A stretch of 64,000 bases of DNA from the NCBI GenBank assembly GCA_009917555.1, contig QZDX01000001.1:310001-374000 (forward strand), written 5' to 3'. The stretch's first letter is position 1, and the number at the start of each line of letters is the position of its first letter. The translations under genes and the position numbers were made by a program. This stretch comes from a bacterium 1XD21-13 (GTDB lineage: Bacteria; Bacillota; Clostridia; Lachnospirales; Lachnospiraceae). Below the pieces are notes generated by a model that saw only the letters and a program-made list of their open reading frames with translations, was not told where the DNA came from and did no database searches. Shown here piece by piece: positions 62,895 through 64,000 of this stretch.

Positions 62895-64000
62895 ATGAAA
62901 GACAAAATTTTTGGCGTACTGCAGCGAGTGGGACGTTCCTTTATGCTTCCAATTGCAATCCTGCCGGTGGCAGGTCTGCTGCTTGGTGTAGGCGGCTCCT
63001 TCACCAATGAAACAATGCTTGAGGCTTACGGCCTGATGGGGATTATGGGCCCCGGAACCTTTTTGAATGCAATTCTAAAGGTAATGAGTGCAGCCGGTGA
63101 CATTGTATTTACCAATCTCCCCATTATCTTCGCCATGGGTGTTGCCATTGGTATGGCGAAGAAGGAAAAGGAAGTAGCGGCTCTTGCAGCGGCAATTGCA
63201 TTTTTCATTATGCATGCGTCCATTGGAGCCATGATCGGAAACCACGGCGGAGCAGAGGCCATGCTGGAGGGTGCAACCACCTCTGTAGTAGGAATTACTT
63301 CCCTGCAGATGGGCGTGTTCGGCGGTATTATCGTGGGACTTGGCGTTGCGGCCCTTCACAACCGCTTCTATAAGATTGAGCTGCCCCAGGTATTATCCTT
63401 CTTCGGAGGCACCCGCTTTGTTCCCATTGTCAGCGGTTTGACCTATACCCTTGTGGGAATTCTGATGTTCTATATCTGGCCGGTGATTCAGCAGGGAATC
63501 TATGCCGTAGGCGGTATAGTGCTGGAATCCGGCTACGCGGGAACCTGGGTGTACGGTCTCATGGAGCGTGCGCTGATTCCCTTTGGCCTTCATCATGTAT
63601 TTTATCTTCCCTTCTGGCAGACAGCCCTTGGCGGAACCATGGAGGTTGCGGGCCGGATGGTAGAGGGCGCGCAGAACATCTTCTTTGCGCAGCTTGCGGA
63701 CCCCACCGTTGAGCATTATGCCGTATCGGCTACCCGGTTTATGGCAGGCAAGTTCCCGTTGATGATTTTTGGTCTGCCGGGAGCGGCTCTTGCAATGTAT
63801 AAGGTGGCGAAGCCGGAAAAGAAGCAGGCAGTTGCCGGTCTTCTTATGTCAGCGGCCCTGACCTCTATGCTTACAGGAATTACAGAGCCCCTGGAGTTTA
63901 CATTCCTTTTTGTTGCGCCTCTGTTATATGCAATTCACTGCGTATTTGCAGGCTTGGCTTATATGCTGATGCATGTCTTTGGCGTAGGAGTGGGAATGAC
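62895..64000 (+). CDS. PTS glucose-family EIIC transporter, 3' end outside window
   Basis: The frame is open to the window edge (368 codons seen), starting ATG behind AGGAGGG. PTS EIIC of the glucose/maltose/N-acetylglucosamine group: opening LQRVGRSFMLPIAILPVAGLLLGVG, GMAKKEKEVAALAAAIAFF, and the substrate-site motif GITEPLEFTFLFVAPLLYAIH. It imports and phosphorylates a hexose together with IIB and IIA domains, which may follow in the same protein. Expression is predicted to depend on antitermination in the leader. Confidence 0.93.
   Translation, partial: MKDKIFGVLQRVGRSFMLPIAILPVAGLLLGVGGSFTNETMLEAYGLMGIMGPGTFLNAILKVMSAAGDIVFTNLPIIFAMGVAIGMAKKEKEVAALAAAIAFFIMHASIGAMIGNHGGAEAMLEGATTSVVGITSLQMGVFGGIIVGLGVAALHNRFYKIELPQVLSFFGGTRFVPIVSGLTYTLVGILMFYIWPVIQQGIYAVGGIVLESGYAGTWVYGLMERALIPFGLHHVFYLPFWQTALGGTMEVAGRMVEGAQNIFFAQLADPTVEHYAVSATRFMAGKFPLMIFGLPGAALAMYKVAKPEKKQAVAGLLMSAALTSMLTGITEPLEFTFLFVAPLLYAIHCVFAGLAYMLMHVFGVGVGM

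Overview
The window looks like chromosome from an anaerobic, probably gut-associated Lachnospiraceae-type Firmicute. The grounds are AGGAGG-type ribosome binding sites, GTG and TTG starts, Clostridia families (DUF1002 protein, SleB-type cell wall hydrolase, YesN/YesM regulators), lipoproteins with Glu/Thr/Ala/Pro linkers, a V-type ATPase and oxygen-sensitive glycyl radical enzymes. No species can be named from sequence alone.

Layout. 1-9.6 kb: housekeeping genes (AIR synthase-like protein, Lrp regulator, aminotransferase, TrmL, cell wall hydrolase, tRNA-Pro, a large membrane protein, a cytidylate kinase-like protein, a lipase-like hydrolase, a DUF1002 protein). 9.7-20.9 kb: a sugar-sensing unit (YesN-type response regulator, YesM/LytS-type kinase, membrane-anchored sugar-binding protein), an AraC regulator, two overlapping micro-ORFs, then a four-gene monosaccharide ABC importer and a FucU-type mutarotase. 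21.1-29.4 kb: an SGNH esterase, an AraC regulator and a complete GDP-L-fucose operon (manC, gmd, fcl, manA, phosphohexomutase).

30.5-51.5 kb is the most unusual part. A LacI regulator faces a long co-directional cluster with two copies of one 18-bp palindrome as candidate operators. The cluster encodes divergent paralogues of glycolytic and amino-sugar enzymes (PFK-like, TIM-like, NagB-like, NagA, transaldolase), a LarA-family nickel-pincer protein, a sulfonate/nitrate-type ABC importer, two different glycyl radical enzymes around one activating enzyme, a Gfo/Idh/MocA oxidoreductase and a TauE/SafE anion exporter. It ends with larE, larB and larC, which make the nickel-pincer cofactor, and an MFS transporter. 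I know of no described pathway with this set. I read it as an anaerobic catabolic pathway for an unusual sugar-like or anionic compound that combines nickel-pincer and glycyl-radical chemistry. The substrate is not known.

51.6-64 kb: tRNA-Val and tRNA-Ala on the minus strand, a Na+/alanine symporter, a nine-gene V-type ATPase operon whose K subunit carries the known Na+ ligands, and a PTS EIIC gene cut by the window end. The PTS leader carries a BglG-type antiterminator target overlapping a terminator.

Residue comparisons with characterised enzymes were made by eye and from memory. No database search was possible.
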